Source of the DNA: JAZKHE01 sp040385525
Lineage (GTDB): Bacteria > Bacteroidota > Bacteroidia > UBA4408
Assembly: GCA_040385525.1 (NCBI GenBank)
Contig: JAZKHE010000011.1
Span: forward strand, 1 to 64,000
DNA: 64,000 nucleotides
Reading direction: 5' to 3'
Of this stretch, positions 44,048 to 53,922 are shown piece by piece. The notes beneath the pieces were generated by a model, which saw nothing but the letters and a program-made list of their open reading frames with translations, was not told where the DNA came from and did not search any database. The first letter of the stretch is position 1. Every line of letters starts with the position of its first letter. The position numbers and the translations under genes are program-made.

Positions 44048-46669
44048 ATGGCTAAAAATTTAGTAATAGTTGAGTCACCCGCAAAAGCAAAAACAATAGA
44101 GGGTTTTTTAGGACCTGATTTTTTAGTTAAGTCGAGTTTTGGACACGTAAGAGACTTAGTTAAAAAGGGCTTGGGTGTTGATACAGATAATAAATTTGAA
44201 CCTACCTACGAGGTTTCGCCCGACAAAACAAAAGTTGTTAGCGAATTAAAAAGTTTAGCAAAAAAAGCAGAAATGGTTTGGTTGGCTTCCGATGAAGATC
44301 GCGAAGGAGAAGCAATTTCATGGCATTTGTTCGAGACGCTAGATTTAAAAAAGAATAATACAAAACGTATTGTTTTTCATGAAATTACTAAACCTGCTAT
44401 TTTAAAAGCAATTCAAAATCCTCGCGAAATAGATAAAAACTTAGTTGATGCACAACAAGCGCGTAGAATATTAGATAGATTGGTTGGTTTTGAATTATCA
44501 CCCATTTTATGGAAAAAAGTTCGTCCGAGTTTATCGGCAGGAAGAGTGCAATCTGTTTCTGTTCGTTTAATTGTTGAGCGCGAAAGAGAAATACAAAACT
44601 TCGTTTCGGTATATGCATTTAAAGTTTCAGCTTTGTTTCAAAATTCAAAAGGACAAGGATTTAAAGCAGAATTACCAAATAGATTTGCAAAAAAAGAACA
44701 AGCTTTTGCTTTTTTAGAAAAATGTAGTGCTTCAAATTTCAAAATAGAAAATTTAGAAGTTAAACCCGCTAAAAAAACACCTTCTGCTCCGTTTACAACT
44801 TCTACTTTACAGCAAGAAGCCAGTCGTAAATTGGGTTTTTCGGTAGCACAAACAATGGCTTTAGCGCAACGTTTATACGAGTCTGGAAAAATTACATATA
44901 TGAGAACCGACTCAGTAAATTTATCAGAAACAGCTATTGATGCTGCAAAAGCAGAAATAACACGTACGTTCGGTAAGGAGTTTCATTTTGCACGTCAGTA
45001 TAAAAATAAATCGAAAGGTGCACAAGAAGCGCATGAGGCAATACGCCCAACTTACATGGAAAACCGCTCTGTTAATGGAGAACCTCGTGAGCAAAAATTA
45101 TACGATTTAATTTGGAAAAGAACATTAGCTTCTCAAATGGCCGATGCTCAATTAGAAAAAACTACTGCAACTATTTCAATTTCAAAAGCAACCGAAAAAT
45201 TTATTGCACAAGGTGAAGTGTTAAAGTTTGAAGGATTTTTAAAAGTATATATTGAATCTACTGATGACGAAGATAGTGAAGAGCAAGAAGGAATGTTGCC
45301 GCCATTAACGTTAAACGAAGATTTAAAAGCGAATGAAATTAATGCTGTTCAGCGTTTTACTCATCACCCTGCAAGATACACAGAGGCAAGTTTGGTAAAA
45401 AAATTAGAAGAATTAGGTATAGGTCGTCCGTCAACTTACGCTCCAACCATATCTACAATTCAAAATCGTGGTTACGTTATAAAAGACGAGCGCGATGGGG
45501 TAAAAAGAAATTTTGAAGTACTTACTTTAAAAAACAATAAAATTGCTGAAGAAACCAAGTCAGAAAATACAGGAGCCGAGAAATCGAAGTTGTTTCCAAC
45601 AGATATTGGAATAGTTGTAAACGATTTTTTAATGCAACATTTTAGCGATGTATTAGATTTTAATTTTACAGCAACTGTAGAAAAAGAATTTGATGATATT
45701 GCAGAAGGTAAATTAGTTTGGAATAAAATGATTGCAGAGTTCTACAAGCCTTTTCACAAAGATGTAGAGAAAACTACCGAAACTTCTGAACGCGCTTCTG
45801 GCGAAAAAAATCTAGGTATTGATCCTGCTTCAGGAAAACAAATAATTGTTCGTATTGGTCGTTTTGGACCTATTGCACAAATTGGCGAAGCTGGAGATGA
45901 CGATGATAAACCGCGTTTTGCGAGTTTACGAAAAAACCAAAGTATAGAAACTATCACGCTAGATGAAGCCTTAGATTTATTTAAGTTACCAGCAAATATT
46001 GGCGAATATAACGGTCAGGAGCTTGTTGTAGCAATTGGTCGTTTTGGCCCATATATTAAATATGGCGAACAATTTGTTTCAATTCCAAAAACAATAGAGC
46101 CACTTGAAGTAGATTTAAAAAAGGCAATTGAATTAATTCAAGAAAAAGAAACGGCTGAAGCTCCTTTTGCGCAGTACAAAGGCAAACCAGTAACAAAAGG
46201 CAAAGGTCGTTTCGGGCCATTTATTAAATACGAAGGGATTTTTATTAATGTGCCGCGTGCCTATAATTTCGATAATCTTTCTCAAAAAGATATTAATGAA
46301 TTAATAGATAAAAAATTAGAAAAAGAAGCCAACCGCTTTATTGCGCAGTGGAATGATGAAAAAATTACCATTGAAAATGGGCGCTGGGGGCCGTTTATCC
46401 GTTTTGGAAAAAACATGCTCAAACTAATTAAAAAAGAAGGCGGAAAATTCACTTCAGAAGAAGCGGCAGAACTTTCTTTAGATGAAGTTAAAAAAATGAT
46501 TGAGATTCAAATGCCCGACGCTTTTACAAAAAAAGCTAAAACGACTAAAGCCCCGATAGCTATCGGGGCGGCTAAAAAAGGAACTGCTGTTAAAAAAGCG
46601 TCGACAGCTAGCGGGACAAAAAAGAAAGCGACTACAAAAACTACAACTACTAAAAAAGCAAAAAAATAG
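44048..46669 (+). CDS. topA: type I DNA topoisomerase TopA
   Basis: An 873-aa enzyme. TOPRIM motifs VESPAKAKTIEGFLG and ASDEDREGEAI, the catalytic tyrosine Y284 in GKITYMRTDSVNLS, and three to four C-terminal topoisomerase repeats (IGRFGPIAQIG, IGRFGPYIKYG, KGRFGPFIKYEG, GRWGPFIRFG) replace the zinc ribbons of E. coli TopA. The last ~50 residues are a Lys/Ala/Thr-rich tail interrupted by a palindromic insert. It relaxes negative supercoils. The arginase-like gene starts 3 bases after its stop. Confidence 0.95.
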   Translation: MAKNLVIVESPAKAKTIEGFLGPDFLVKSSFGHVRDLVKKGLGVDTDNKFEPTYEVSPDKTKVVSELKSLAKKAEMVWLASDEDREGEAISWHLFETLDLKKNNTKRIVFHEITKPAILKAIQNPREIDKNLVDAQQARRILDRLVGFELSPILWKKVRPSLSAGRVQSVSVRLIVEREREIQNFVSVYAFKVSALFQNSKGQGFKAELPNRFAKKEQAFAFLEKCSASNFKIENLEVKPAKKTPSAPFTTSTLQQEASRKLGFSVAQTMALAQRLYESGKITYMRTDSVNLSETAIDAAKAEITRTFGKEFHFARQYKNKSKGAQEAHEAIRPTYMENRSVNGEPREQKLYDLIWKRTLASQMADAQLEKTTATISISKATEKFIAQGEVLKFEGFLKVYIESTDDEDSEEQEGMLPPLTLNEDLKANEINAVQRFTHHPARYTEASLVKKLEELGIGRPSTYAPTISTIQNRGYVIKDERDGVKRNFEVLTLKNNKIAEETKSENTGAEKSKLFPTDIGIVVNDFLMQHFSDVLDFNFTATVEKEFDDIAEGKLVWNKMIAEFYKPFHKDVEKTTETSERASGEKNLGIDPASGKQIIVRIGRFGPIAQIGEAGDDDDKPRFASLRKNQSIETITLDEALDLFKLPANIGEYNGQELVVAIGRFGPYIKYGEQFVSIPKTIEPLEVDLKKAIELIQEKETAEAPFAQYKGKPVTKGKGRFGPFIKYEGIFINVPRAYNFDNLSQKDINELIDKKLEKEANRFIAQWNDEKITIENGRWGPFIRFGKNMLKLIKKEGGKFTSEEAAELSLDEVKKMIEIQMPDAFTKKAKTTKAPIAIGAAKKGTAVKKASTASGTKKKATTKTTTTKKAKK
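46550..46569. repeat. perfect 20-bp palindrome inside the topA tail
   Basis: GCCCCGATAG followed by CTATCGGGGC, perfectly self-complementary and much more GC-rich than its surroundings. It is read in frame as APIAIGA in the Lys-rich tail of TopA. The core CCCGATAGCTATCGGG is one I recall as a recurrent intergenic palindrome in Bacteroidota. Confidence 0.8.
46600..46617. repeat. second, degenerate palindrome copy in the topA tail
   Basis: GTCGACAGCTAGCGGGAC resembles the 46550 element (core GATAGCTATCGGG) with several changes and is translated as part of Ser-Thr-Ala-Ser-Gly-Thr. Its 31 bases of separation from the first copy are Lys-codon rich. Confidence 0.45.
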
Positions 46670-46672
46670 AGA

Positions 46673-47848
46673 ATGGAAATTTCCGTTTATTTCGAACCTT
46701 TAGATATTGATTTAATTCAAGGAGATGATATCTACCAGCCTTCGCAGCTAGGGAGATTTATTTTAAAGAATACAAATGAATTAGGATTTCCGAGTTGCGA
46801 AAATGCACAAATTGCAATTATTGGAGTAAAAGAAGATAGAAATGCGGTTAACAATTCTGGCTGTGCAAATGCTCCTGATAGAGTGCGCGAAGAGTTGTAT
46901 AAATTATTTCAAGGAAACTATAATTTAAATATTGTAGACTTAGGAAATATTAAATCTGGTAACGAAATTACAGATACTTATTTTGCATTAAGCCATAGTT
47001 GTACTGAATTAATAAAGCGCAATATATTACCAATAATTATTGGCGGTAGCAACGATTTAACTTTTGCAAACTACGTTGCCTACATAAATTTAGAGCAATT
47101 AGTAAACGTAGTTTCAATCGATTCTAGTTTTGATATTGGCGCTACCAATTCTCCATTCAATGCTAAAACTTTTATAAGTAAAATACTTTTGCATCAGCCA
47201 AATGTATTGTTTAATTATAGCAACATTGGTTATCAAACTTATTTTGTAGATCAAGAAGCAATTGCTTTAATGGATAAATTGTTTTTTGATTCGTATAGAT
47301 TAGGCGTTGTTAGAAAGAACATTGAAGATACAGAGCCAATAGTTAGAAACGCTGATATTGTTTCTTTCGATATATCCGCTGTGCGTTATGCCGATGCTCC
47401 GGGTAATGGTAACGCTTCGCCCAATGGTTTTTATGGCGAAGAAGTTTGTCAAATAGCACGATACGTTGGCTTAAGCGAAAGAGTTAGTTCTGTTGGCTTT
47501 TACGAGATGAATCCAGATTTAGATAAACGAAATCAAACTGCACAATTAGTTGCACAAATGATTTGGTATTTTTTAGATGGGTATGCAAATCGTAAAAAAG
47601 ATAACCCTGGAAAAGACAAATCTAAATTCATGAAATACCACGTTTTTCTTGAAGATAACAAATACGAAATTATTTTTTACAAAAGTAAAATGACAGATCG
47701 TTGGTGGATGGAGGTTCCTTACCCAGCTGATAAAAAAACAAAGTACGAACGTTTAAATTTAGTTCCTTGCTCATATACCGACTATAAAACAGCTTGCGAT
47801 GGCGAAATGCCCGATAGATGGTGGCAAGCGCATCAAAAATTGAGTTAG
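46673..47848 (+). CDS. arginase/formimidoylglutamase-fold protein with degenerate metal site
   Basis: A 391-aa protein of the ureohydrolase fold. Compared with the canonical motifs, GGDHS is GGSND (residues 124-128), DAHxD is DSSFD (150-154), and SxDxD is SFDIS (231-235). Both manganese-binding histidines and one aspartate are thus missing, so hydrolytic activity is doubtful. A C-terminal extension of ~100 residues (KFMKYHVFLEDNKYEIIFYKSKM...DRWWQAH) is extra to arginases. It is coupled to topA and lies upstream of porP and gldKLMN. A structural or regulatory role near the T9SS is possible. Confidence 0.8.
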   Translation: MEISVYFEPLDIDLIQGDDIYQPSQLGRFILKNTNELGFPSCENAQIAIIGVKEDRNAVNNSGCANAPDRVREELYKLFQGNYNLNIVDLGNIKSGNEITDTYFALSHSCTELIKRNILPIIIGGSNDLTFANYVAYINLEQLVNVVSIDSSFDIGATNSPFNAKTFISKILLHQPNVLFNYSNIGYQTYFVDQEAIALMDKLFFDSYRLGVVRKNIEDTEPIVRNADIVSFDISAVRYADAPGNGNASPNGFYGEEVCQIARYVGLSERVSSVGFYEMNPDLDKRNQTAQLVAQMIWYFLDGYANRKKDNPGKDKSKFMKYHVFLEDNKYEIIFYKSKMTDRWWMEVPYPADKKTKYERLNLVPCSYTDYKTACDGEMPDRWWQAHQKLS

Positions 47849-47968
47849 TTCATTTTTTTAATGAACAAAAAAATGTTTAAAAAGTTGGAAATATAAATTA
47901 TGTTTTATAGTTTTAACTTTTCTAAATGTAAATTAAAGTTAAAAAGAGCGTTTTTCGAGAGTTAGAAT

Positions 47969-48949
47969 ATGAAAAAAATAATATTGTTTTTGAGTTTGTT
48001 TTGCTTGTCTTTATTGGGTTTTGCTCAACAAGATGCGCAAGTAACTCACAACATGTTTAATAAATTAGCTGTAAATCCGGGTTACGCAGGTTCAAGTAAT
48101 GGTATCTGTGGTAACTTATTAACCAGAACGCAATGGGTTGGTTTGGGAGGCGGGCCACAAACAGGAATACTTTCGGTTGATGGTATTGTTAAAAAAGCAC
48201 ATGGAGGCGCTGGTTTAACTATTGTAAATGATCAGATAGGTCAGTCGGTAATTGATAACAAGCCTAGTTTTGTAGAAAAGACTTTTTATATTAAAGGTGC
48301 TTATGCGTATCGCCAAGCCGTTGGTCCTGGTATTTTAGGGGTTGGTTTAGATTTAGGATTTTTACAAAAATCACTTGAAGCAAATTGGCTTACCCCAACA
48401 GGTGGAGATGGTTCAGAAGATGGCAGTATTCCAGATGCTAGAGTTAGTTCTGGTTCAGTTGACATAGGTTTAGGCGCATATTATCAAATACCGGGTAAAG
48501 CTTATCTTGGAATCTCTTCTATACATTTGCAAACAAGTAAACTTTTCGACGAAAAAACAAATGATTCTTTAGTTTATAAATTGGTGCGTAATTACTACAT
48601 AATGGGTGGTTACGAGCAAGAAATTACTGAAATGTTAACGGTTAAACCAAGTGTTTTGGTTAAAACTGATTTCGCTTCAACACAAATTGAAGTGGCGGGT
48701 TTAGTTTATTACAACAATACATATTGGGCTGGTTTAAATTATAGAACTGTTGATGCTTTATCTTTAATGCTTGGTTATCAAGCTAAAATAAATGATAAAA
48801 TGAACTATAGAATTGGTTATTCGTATGATTTAACAACATCACAGTTAAGAACAAAAAGTTCGGGTTCGCACGAGCTTTTATTAGGGTTTTGCTATATACC
48901 TCAATCTAAATTTAAAGTAACTAAATATAAAAATGTTCGTTTTTTATAA
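47969..48949 (+). CDS. PorP/SprF-family T9SS outer-membrane protein
   Basis: A 326-aa protein with a signal peptide (ending GFAQQ) and the family start DAQVTHNMFNKLAVNPGYAGSS; the rest reads as an outer-membrane beta-barrel. PorP/SprF proteins are required for secretion or surface anchoring of T9SS cargo, often in association with type B sorting domains and PorE or SprE. It precedes gldK by 141 bases, as in many Bacteroidota. Confidence 0.92.
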   Translation: MKKIILFLSLFCLSLLGFAQQDAQVTHNMFNKLAVNPGYAGSSNGICGNLLTRTQWVGLGGGPQTGILSVDGIVKKAHGGAGLTIVNDQIGQSVIDNKPSFVEKTFYIKGAYAYRQAVGPGILGVGLDLGFLQKSLEANWLTPTGGDGSEDGSIPDARVSSGSVDIGLGAYYQIPGKAYLGISSIHLQTSKLFDEKTNDSLVYKLVRNYYIMGGYEQEITEMLTVKPSVLVKTDFASTQIEVAGLVYYNNTYWAGLNYRTVDALSLMLGYQAKINDKMNYRIGYSYDLTTSQLRTKSSGSHELLLGFCYIPQSKFKVTKYKNVRFL

Positions 48950-48957
48950 AAAAATGA

Positions 48958-48965
48958 TAGTTTTG
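48958..48965 (+). promoter_or_regulatory. candidate -7 box (TAGTTTTG) for gldKLMN
   Basis: TAGTTTTG fits TAnnTTTG and begins 9 bases after the porP stop. It predicts a ~120-nt leader before gldK and a transcript separate from porP. Confidence 0.45.
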
Positions 48966-49090
48966 TAACCTTTAAATTAAATTGTGCGTTATAGTGAGTT
49001 AATTTGAATTTTGTAAAAAGTAAGAAAAACAGAGATAAAACAATAAATAAAAAAGTAAAGCGTTTTAATTTTACAACAACAGAGAGAAAC

Positions 49091-50401
49091 ATGAAAAAAA
49101 TTATCTATGGTATCGTATTAGCGGCAAGTGTAGCATTAGCTAGTTGCAGCGGAGGTGGCAGTAATGGCCAACTTGTAGGTACACAAAATAGACCTGCTTG
49201 GTTTGATATGGATTTCTTCGGAATGCTATATTTACCAATGGGTAGTTTCCAAATGGGACCAAGCGATCAGGATGTTAATTACTCGCAAACGGCTCAATCT
49301 AAAACAATTTCTGTTCAAGCTTTTTATATTGATCAAACAGAGATTACAAATAACGAATATCGTCAGTTTGTTGATTGGGTTAGAGATTCAATAGCACGTA
49401 GAACAATTGGAGAGTCTGGTAACGAAGACTTTTTAATAACTACAGATGCTTATGGCGAAGATCTTTCTCCTCCATTTTTAAATTGGGAAACTCCGTTAGA
49501 TTATACAACTGATGCAGAAATTAGAGAGGTTACTGCAGGTATGTATTTGCCAGAAAATGAGCGTTTTTACAGAAGGAAAGAGTTTGATACACGTAAATTT
49601 ATGTTCGAATACTATTGGATTGATTTGCGCGAAGCTGCAAAAAAATCAAATAGAGAGCAAGGAATGAAAGATCGTTCTGTGTTTATTAAAAAAGATATTA
49701 TCAATGTTTTCCCAGATACATTAGCTTGGATACATGATTTTACGTATTCATTTAACGAACCAATGACAAATATGTATTTCTGGCATCCAGCTTACGATGA
49801 TTATCCAGTTGTGGGTGTAACTTGGAAACAAGCTCGTGCATTTTGTATTTGGAGAACTCAGTTGTTAAATAGCCATTTACAAGGTCAAGGTATTTCTTAT
49901 GTTCAAGATTTCCGTTTACCAACAGAAGCTGAATGGGAATATGCAGCTCGTGGTGGCCTAGCATTATCTCCATATCCATGGGGAGGTCCTTATGTAAGAA
50001 ATACAGTAGGTTGTTTCTTAGGTAACTTTAAACCAATGCGTGGTAACTACATTGTAGATGGTGGATTTCATACAGTTAGATCTGATTCTTACAATCCAAA
50101 TGATTATGGTTTGTATTGTATGGCTGGTAACGTTGCCGAGTGGACTAGCAATGCATTTGATGAGTCAGCTTATAATTTCTCACACGATTTAAATACAGAT
50201 TATCAATATGATCCAACAGAATCAGAAAAAGATATTCCTGCATTAAATAGAAAAGTAATTCGTGGTGGTTCTTGGAAAGATGTTTCTTACTATATGCAAA
50301 CAGGTACTCGTTCTTACGAATACCAAGATACAGCTAAATGCTATATTGGTTTCCGTAGTGTAATGACATACTTAGGTAGAGGAAAAGGCGATAACATTTA
50401 A
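49091..50401 (+). CDS. gldK: T9SS ring lipoprotein GldK (PorK)
   Basis: A 436-aa lipoprotein: the signal peptide ends ALASC (lipidated Cys). The body is a formylglycine-generating-enzyme/sulfatase-modifying-factor fold (YLPMGSFQMGPSDQDV ... TNNEYRQFVDW ... RLPTEAEWEYAARGG ... VIRGGSWKD) that lacks enzymatic function in this family. GldK forms the periplasmic ring with GldN under the outer membrane. I start at ATG 49091, which gives a proper lipoprotein signal; the longer frame adds 29 Lys-rich residues. Confidence 0.95.
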   Translation: MKKIIYGIVLAASVALASCSGGGSNGQLVGTQNRPAWFDMDFFGMLYLPMGSFQMGPSDQDVNYSQTAQSKTISVQAFYIDQTEITNNEYRQFVDWVRDSIARRTIGESGNEDFLITTDAYGEDLSPPFLNWETPLDYTTDAEIREVTAGMYLPENERFYRRKEFDTRKFMFEYYWIDLREAAKKSNREQGMKDRSVFIKKDIINVFPDTLAWIHDFTYSFNEPMTNMYFWHPAYDDYPVVGVTWKQARAFCIWRTQLLNSHLQGQGISYVQDFRLPTEAEWEYAARGGLALSPYPWGGPYVRNTVGCFLGNFKPMRGNYIVDGGFHTVRSDSYNPNDYGLYCMAGNVAEWTSNAFDESAYNFSHDLNTDYQYDPTESEKDIPALNRKVIRGGSWKDVSYYMQTGTRSYEYQDTAKCYIGFRSVMTYLGRGKGDNI

Positions 50402-50469
50402 TAGAATACAACTAAACTAAAAATAACTAATCAACTTCAATTATTAATCTTAAAAACTAAAATTTAATT

Positions 50470-51318
50470 ATGGGATTTATTGATAAACTACAGTCGAAAA
50501 AAGGTAAAAAATTCATGGGTTACCTATACGGATGGGGAGCTTCTATCGTAATCGTTGGTGCGATGTTTAAAATTCAACACTGGCCAGGTGCTTCTGCGAT
50601 GCTTGTAGGTGGTTTAAGTATAGAGGCGATTATCTTCTTCTTCTCGGCGTTTGAACCAATTCACCCACATGATGATTGGGGTTTAGTTTATCCAGAATTA
50701 AGAGGTGAGTTTGCTCATGGTCATGATCCTGACGTTTATGAGAAAATTGCTGAACAAAAGAAAAAAGAAGTTGGAATGGGTGGCGGAAGTGGTGACCCAG
50801 TTTCTCAACAATTAGATAAAATGTTAAAAGAAGCTAATATCGGTCCTGAATTAATTGATAGTTTAGGTAAAGGTATGACTAAGTTAGGTGATCAAGCATC
50901 TAAATTATCAAACATTGCTGATGCTTCAGTTGCTACTCAAGAGTATGCAAATAAAATGAAAGACGCTACAGGTTCTTTAGGTAAATTAGAAGAATCTTAC
51001 GTTAAAGCTTCAGAAGCAATTTCTGGTTTATCAAGCGCAAATTTAGATGGTAAAGTTTATGGCGAACAGTTACAAGCTGTTTCTAAAAACTTAGGCGCTT
51101 TAAATGCAGTTTATGAATTACAATTACAAGAAAGCAACAATAACTTAAAAGTTTCTGCTCAAATGTATTCTAATATTAGTCAATTAATTACAAACTTAAA
51201 CGAGTCTGTAGATGATACTAAAAAATACAAAGAACAAGTAGGGCAGTTAGCTGCTAACTTAACAGCATTAAATACTGTTTACGGTAATATGTTAAGTGCA
51301 ATGAACTTCAATAAATAA
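50470..51318 (+). CDS. gldL: T9SS motor protein GldL (PorL)
   Basis: A 282-aa inner-membrane protein with two helices near the N-terminus (about residues 17-60: YLYGWGASIVIVGAMFKIQH ... IIFFFSAFEP), then a long cytoplasmic helical domain. The GldL5-GldM2 complex is the proton-driven motor of the T9SS and of gliding. The glutamate in the second helix (IEAIIFF) corresponds to the conserved protonatable residue. Confidence 0.95.
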   Translation: MGFIDKLQSKKGKKFMGYLYGWGASIVIVGAMFKIQHWPGASAMLVGGLSIEAIIFFFSAFEPIHPHDDWGLVYPELRGEFAHGHDPDVYEKIAEQKKKEVGMGGGSGDPVSQQLDKMLKEANIGPELIDSLGKGMTKLGDQASKLSNIADASVATQEYANKMKDATGSLGKLEESYVKASEAISGLSSANLDGKVYGEQLQAVSKNLGALNAVYELQLQESNNNLKVSAQMYSNISQLITNLNESVDDTKKYKEQVGQLAANLTALNTVYGNMLSAMNFNK

Positions 51319-51372
51319 TATTGAGTTTTAGCAAGTAAATTAGTATTAATTTTTAAGAAATTATTATAGAAT

Positions 51373-53034
51373 ATGAGTAGTGGTGGTTCTCCTCGAGATA
51401 AGATGATTGGTATGATGTACCTTGTGTTAACGGCATTGCTTGCAATGAACGTTTCTAAAGATATATTAAACTCTTTCATCACAGTAAACAATGGTCTTGC
51501 AAAGACTAACGAAGGTTTTAATTCAAAAAACGCTGATGCATATGCAAATTTTGCTAAATTATCAGAGAAAGATGCTAAAGCAAAACCCTATTATGAAAGA
51601 GCTGTTCAAGTTCAAAAATTGAGTACAGAAATGCGTGCTTATATTTTAGAGATTAAAAAGCGCTTGATTATGGTTACCGATGGTAAAGCAGATACAACAG
51701 CATTGCGTTTAACAAAAGATATGATGGAGATTTCGTCGAAAGATAATTACGATGAACCTACACGTATGATGATTGGTAGCGACCCTGGTAATCCTATCGC
51801 TACACCAGCAAACCCTGATAAAGAGCCAAATACGGCTATGCAGTTAAAAGCTAAAATTGATGAAACTAGAGATAAGTTAATCAAATTGATGGCTGATGGT
51901 AATGGTTGTAAATTCATTCCTACAGATAGAGCAGTGGTTGAAAAATCAGTTAAAACAACTTTATCAACAGATTTAGAAAGAATTGATAATGGTGTTAAAG
52001 AAACTTGGCCTACTATTAATTTCGATCATTTACCTTTAGTTGCTGCTATTACTAACTTAACAAAAATGGAAGCGGATATGAACAACGCTGAAGCTGATGT
52101 TTTAAAGTTTTTATTAGGTTCAGTTGGTGCTAATGATGTTCGTTTTGACCAATTAGAGGCAAAAGTAATTGCTCCATCTAGTTACATTTTAGCTGGTGAT
52201 GAGTATAAGGCAGATGTTTTGTTAGTTGCATCTAGTTCTACACAAAAAAATAAAATTGTTGTAGGTCAAGTTGATACTGCTGCTAAAAAAATGATTGGTG
52301 CTGGCGAAGAATTACCAGTAGAAAGAGGCTTAGGTAAATATATCAAAAGAACTGGTGGCGAAGGTGTTCAAAAATGGGGTGGTATAATTGAAGTTGCTAA
52401 ACCAGATGGAACGGTTGATTCTTATCCTTTTAGTTCAGAATATATAGTAGCAAAACCAGCAGCAGCTATTTCGCCTACAAAAATGAACGTGTTTTATATT
52501 GGTGTAGAAAATCCTGTTGACATTAGTGCTGCTGGTGTATCTCCTGATAATTTAATGCCCTCTATTTCTGGTGCAGGTGGTAGTTTATCTGGCTCTAAAG
52601 GTAAATATGTTGTTAAAGTTTCTTCAGCAGGAGAGTGTACAATTAATGTTAGCGATAAGGTTAGTAAAAAAAGTATGGGTTCTATGAAGTTTAGAGCTAA
52701 AACTCTTCCTACTCCTGTTGCAATGATGAATGGTCAAAAAGGTGATTGCAACATGAAGAGAAGTATGTTGGTTTCTTCAAGCATAGTTGTTGCTCAAATG
52801 GAAAATTTTGATTTTGATTTAAAAGTTCCTGTAACTTCGTTTGATGTTGAAACTGTTGTTTCTGGCGATATTCAAATTATTAAAGGTACAGGAGCAGCAA
52901 TTACTCCAGCTATGAAGCAAGCATTTGAAAAAGTAAAAAATAATGGTAAAGTATATATAACCAATGTAAAAGCCAGAATGCCTGATGGAACTAATAGGTC
53001 ATTACCTAGTATTAACATTAAGGTTATACTTTAA
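51373..53034 (+). CDS. gldM: T9SS motor protein GldM (PorM)
   Basis: A 553-aa protein: one N-terminal membrane helix (MIGMMYLVLTALLAMNVSKD) and a long periplasmic shaft with several domains (a helical D1 to about residue 220, then beta domains to the C-terminus). It transmits the motor's force to the GldK-GldN ring. Length is slightly above the F. johnsoniae protein as I remember it. The order gldK-L-M-N is canonical. Confidence 0.95.
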   Translation: MSSGGSPRDKMIGMMYLVLTALLAMNVSKDILNSFITVNNGLAKTNEGFNSKNADAYANFAKLSEKDAKAKPYYERAVQVQKLSTEMRAYILEIKKRLIMVTDGKADTTALRLTKDMMEISSKDNYDEPTRMMIGSDPGNPIATPANPDKEPNTAMQLKAKIDETRDKLIKLMADGNGCKFIPTDRAVVEKSVKTTLSTDLERIDNGVKETWPTINFDHLPLVAAITNLTKMEADMNNAEADVLKFLLGSVGANDVRFDQLEAKVIAPSSYILAGDEYKADVLLVASSSTQKNKIVVGQVDTAAKKMIGAGEELPVERGLGKYIKRTGGEGVQKWGGIIEVAKPDGTVDSYPFSSEYIVAKPAAAISPTKMNVFYIGVENPVDISAAGVSPDNLMPSISGAGGSLSGSKGKYVVKVSSAGECTINVSDKVSKKSMGSMKFRAKTLPTPVAMMNGQKGDCNMKRSMLVSSSIVVAQMENFDFDLKVPVTSFDVETVVSGDIQIIKGTGAAITPAMKQAFEKVKNNGKVYITNVKARMPDGTNRSLPSINIKVIL

Positions 53035-53053
53035 TAAATAAAATACAAAAATC

Positions 53054-53884
53054 ATGAAAACATTTGTTAAGTCTTCCGTATTGTTGCTTGCGTTAATAAT
53101 ATTAGCTATTAGTGCTAATGCGCAAAATGTTTTGGATGGTGTTTACATAAAAGAACATACCCCAGAAAGAAAGGTGATTCCTTATTCGTATTTGAGAGAA
53201 GCAGATGTGATGTGGAGTAAACGTATGTGGAGACGTGTTGACATGCGAGAAAAAATCAATTTAGTGTTTTATTACCCTGATCAAAAAATTGCAAACAGAA
53301 GAAGTTTAACACAAGTTATTTGGGATGGTATAACTATTGATGGAACTATTACTCCATATATGGACGATGAGTTTAAAAAAGCATTAACTAAAGCTGAAGT
53401 TGAAGGTATGTTTGCTAAAACAGACACAACATATGTAGACGAATTGGGTGATGGAAACTTAGTAGCTAAAATTATTACTGATAAGTTTGAGCCTTCAAAA
53501 GTAAAGAAGTTCAGAATTAAAGAGGATTGGTTTTTTGATAAACAACGCTCTGTAATGGATGTACGTATTTTAGGTATCGCACCTGAAGTTACATTAACTG
53601 ATGATAATGGAAATGAGAAGGGTTCTTTAGTGTTTTGGATTTATTATCCTGAAGCTCGATATGTATTTGCAAATGCTGAGGTGTTTAATCGTCAAAATGA
53701 TGGGGAGCGTAGAACTTTTCAAGACATATTTTGGAAACGTATGTTTAATTCATACATCTATAAAGAACAGAATGTTTATGATAGACAGATTAAAGAATAT
53801 AAAAATGGTAAAGACGCTTTGTTAGAAGCTGATAGAGTTAAGAATGATTTGTTTGATATGGAACACGATTTGTGGGAATTTTAG
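53054..53884 (+). CDS. gldN: T9SS ring protein GldN (PorN)
   Basis: A 276-aa periplasmic protein with a signal peptide (ending SANAQ). VLDGVYIKEHTPERKVIPYSYLREADVMWSKRMWR is the conserved N-terminal region of GldN; WVIYYPEARYVFAN-like and DIFWKRMFNSYIYKEQNVYDR segments are typical of its C-terminal half. It binds GldK and the GldM tip. Last gene of the operon, followed by a strong terminator. Confidence 0.94.
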   Translation: MKTFVKSSVLLLALIILAISANAQNVLDGVYIKEHTPERKVIPYSYLREADVMWSKRMWRRVDMREKINLVFYYPDQKIANRRSLTQVIWDGITIDGTITPYMDDEFKKALTKAEVEGMFAKTDTTYVDELGDGNLVAKIITDKFEPSKVKKFRIKEDWFFDKQRSVMDVRILGIAPEVTLTDDNGNEKGSLVFWIYYPEARYVFANAEVFNRQNDGERRTFQDIFWKRMFNSYIYKEQNVYDRQIKEYKNGKDALLEADRVKNDLFDMEHDLWEF

Positions 53885-53922
53885 AGTATAGTATTAAGTA
53901 GAAAGTACTTGGTACAAAGTAT

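Noticed and set aside
47848..47866. Hairpin GTTCATT/AATGAAC after the arginase-like gene
   Set aside because: A weak AT stem followed by A, not T, on the coding strand; not convincing as a terminator.
49004..49090. Longer GldK start with 29 extra residues
   Set aside because: It would bury the lipoprotein signal peptide; ATG 49091 gives a standard lipobox.
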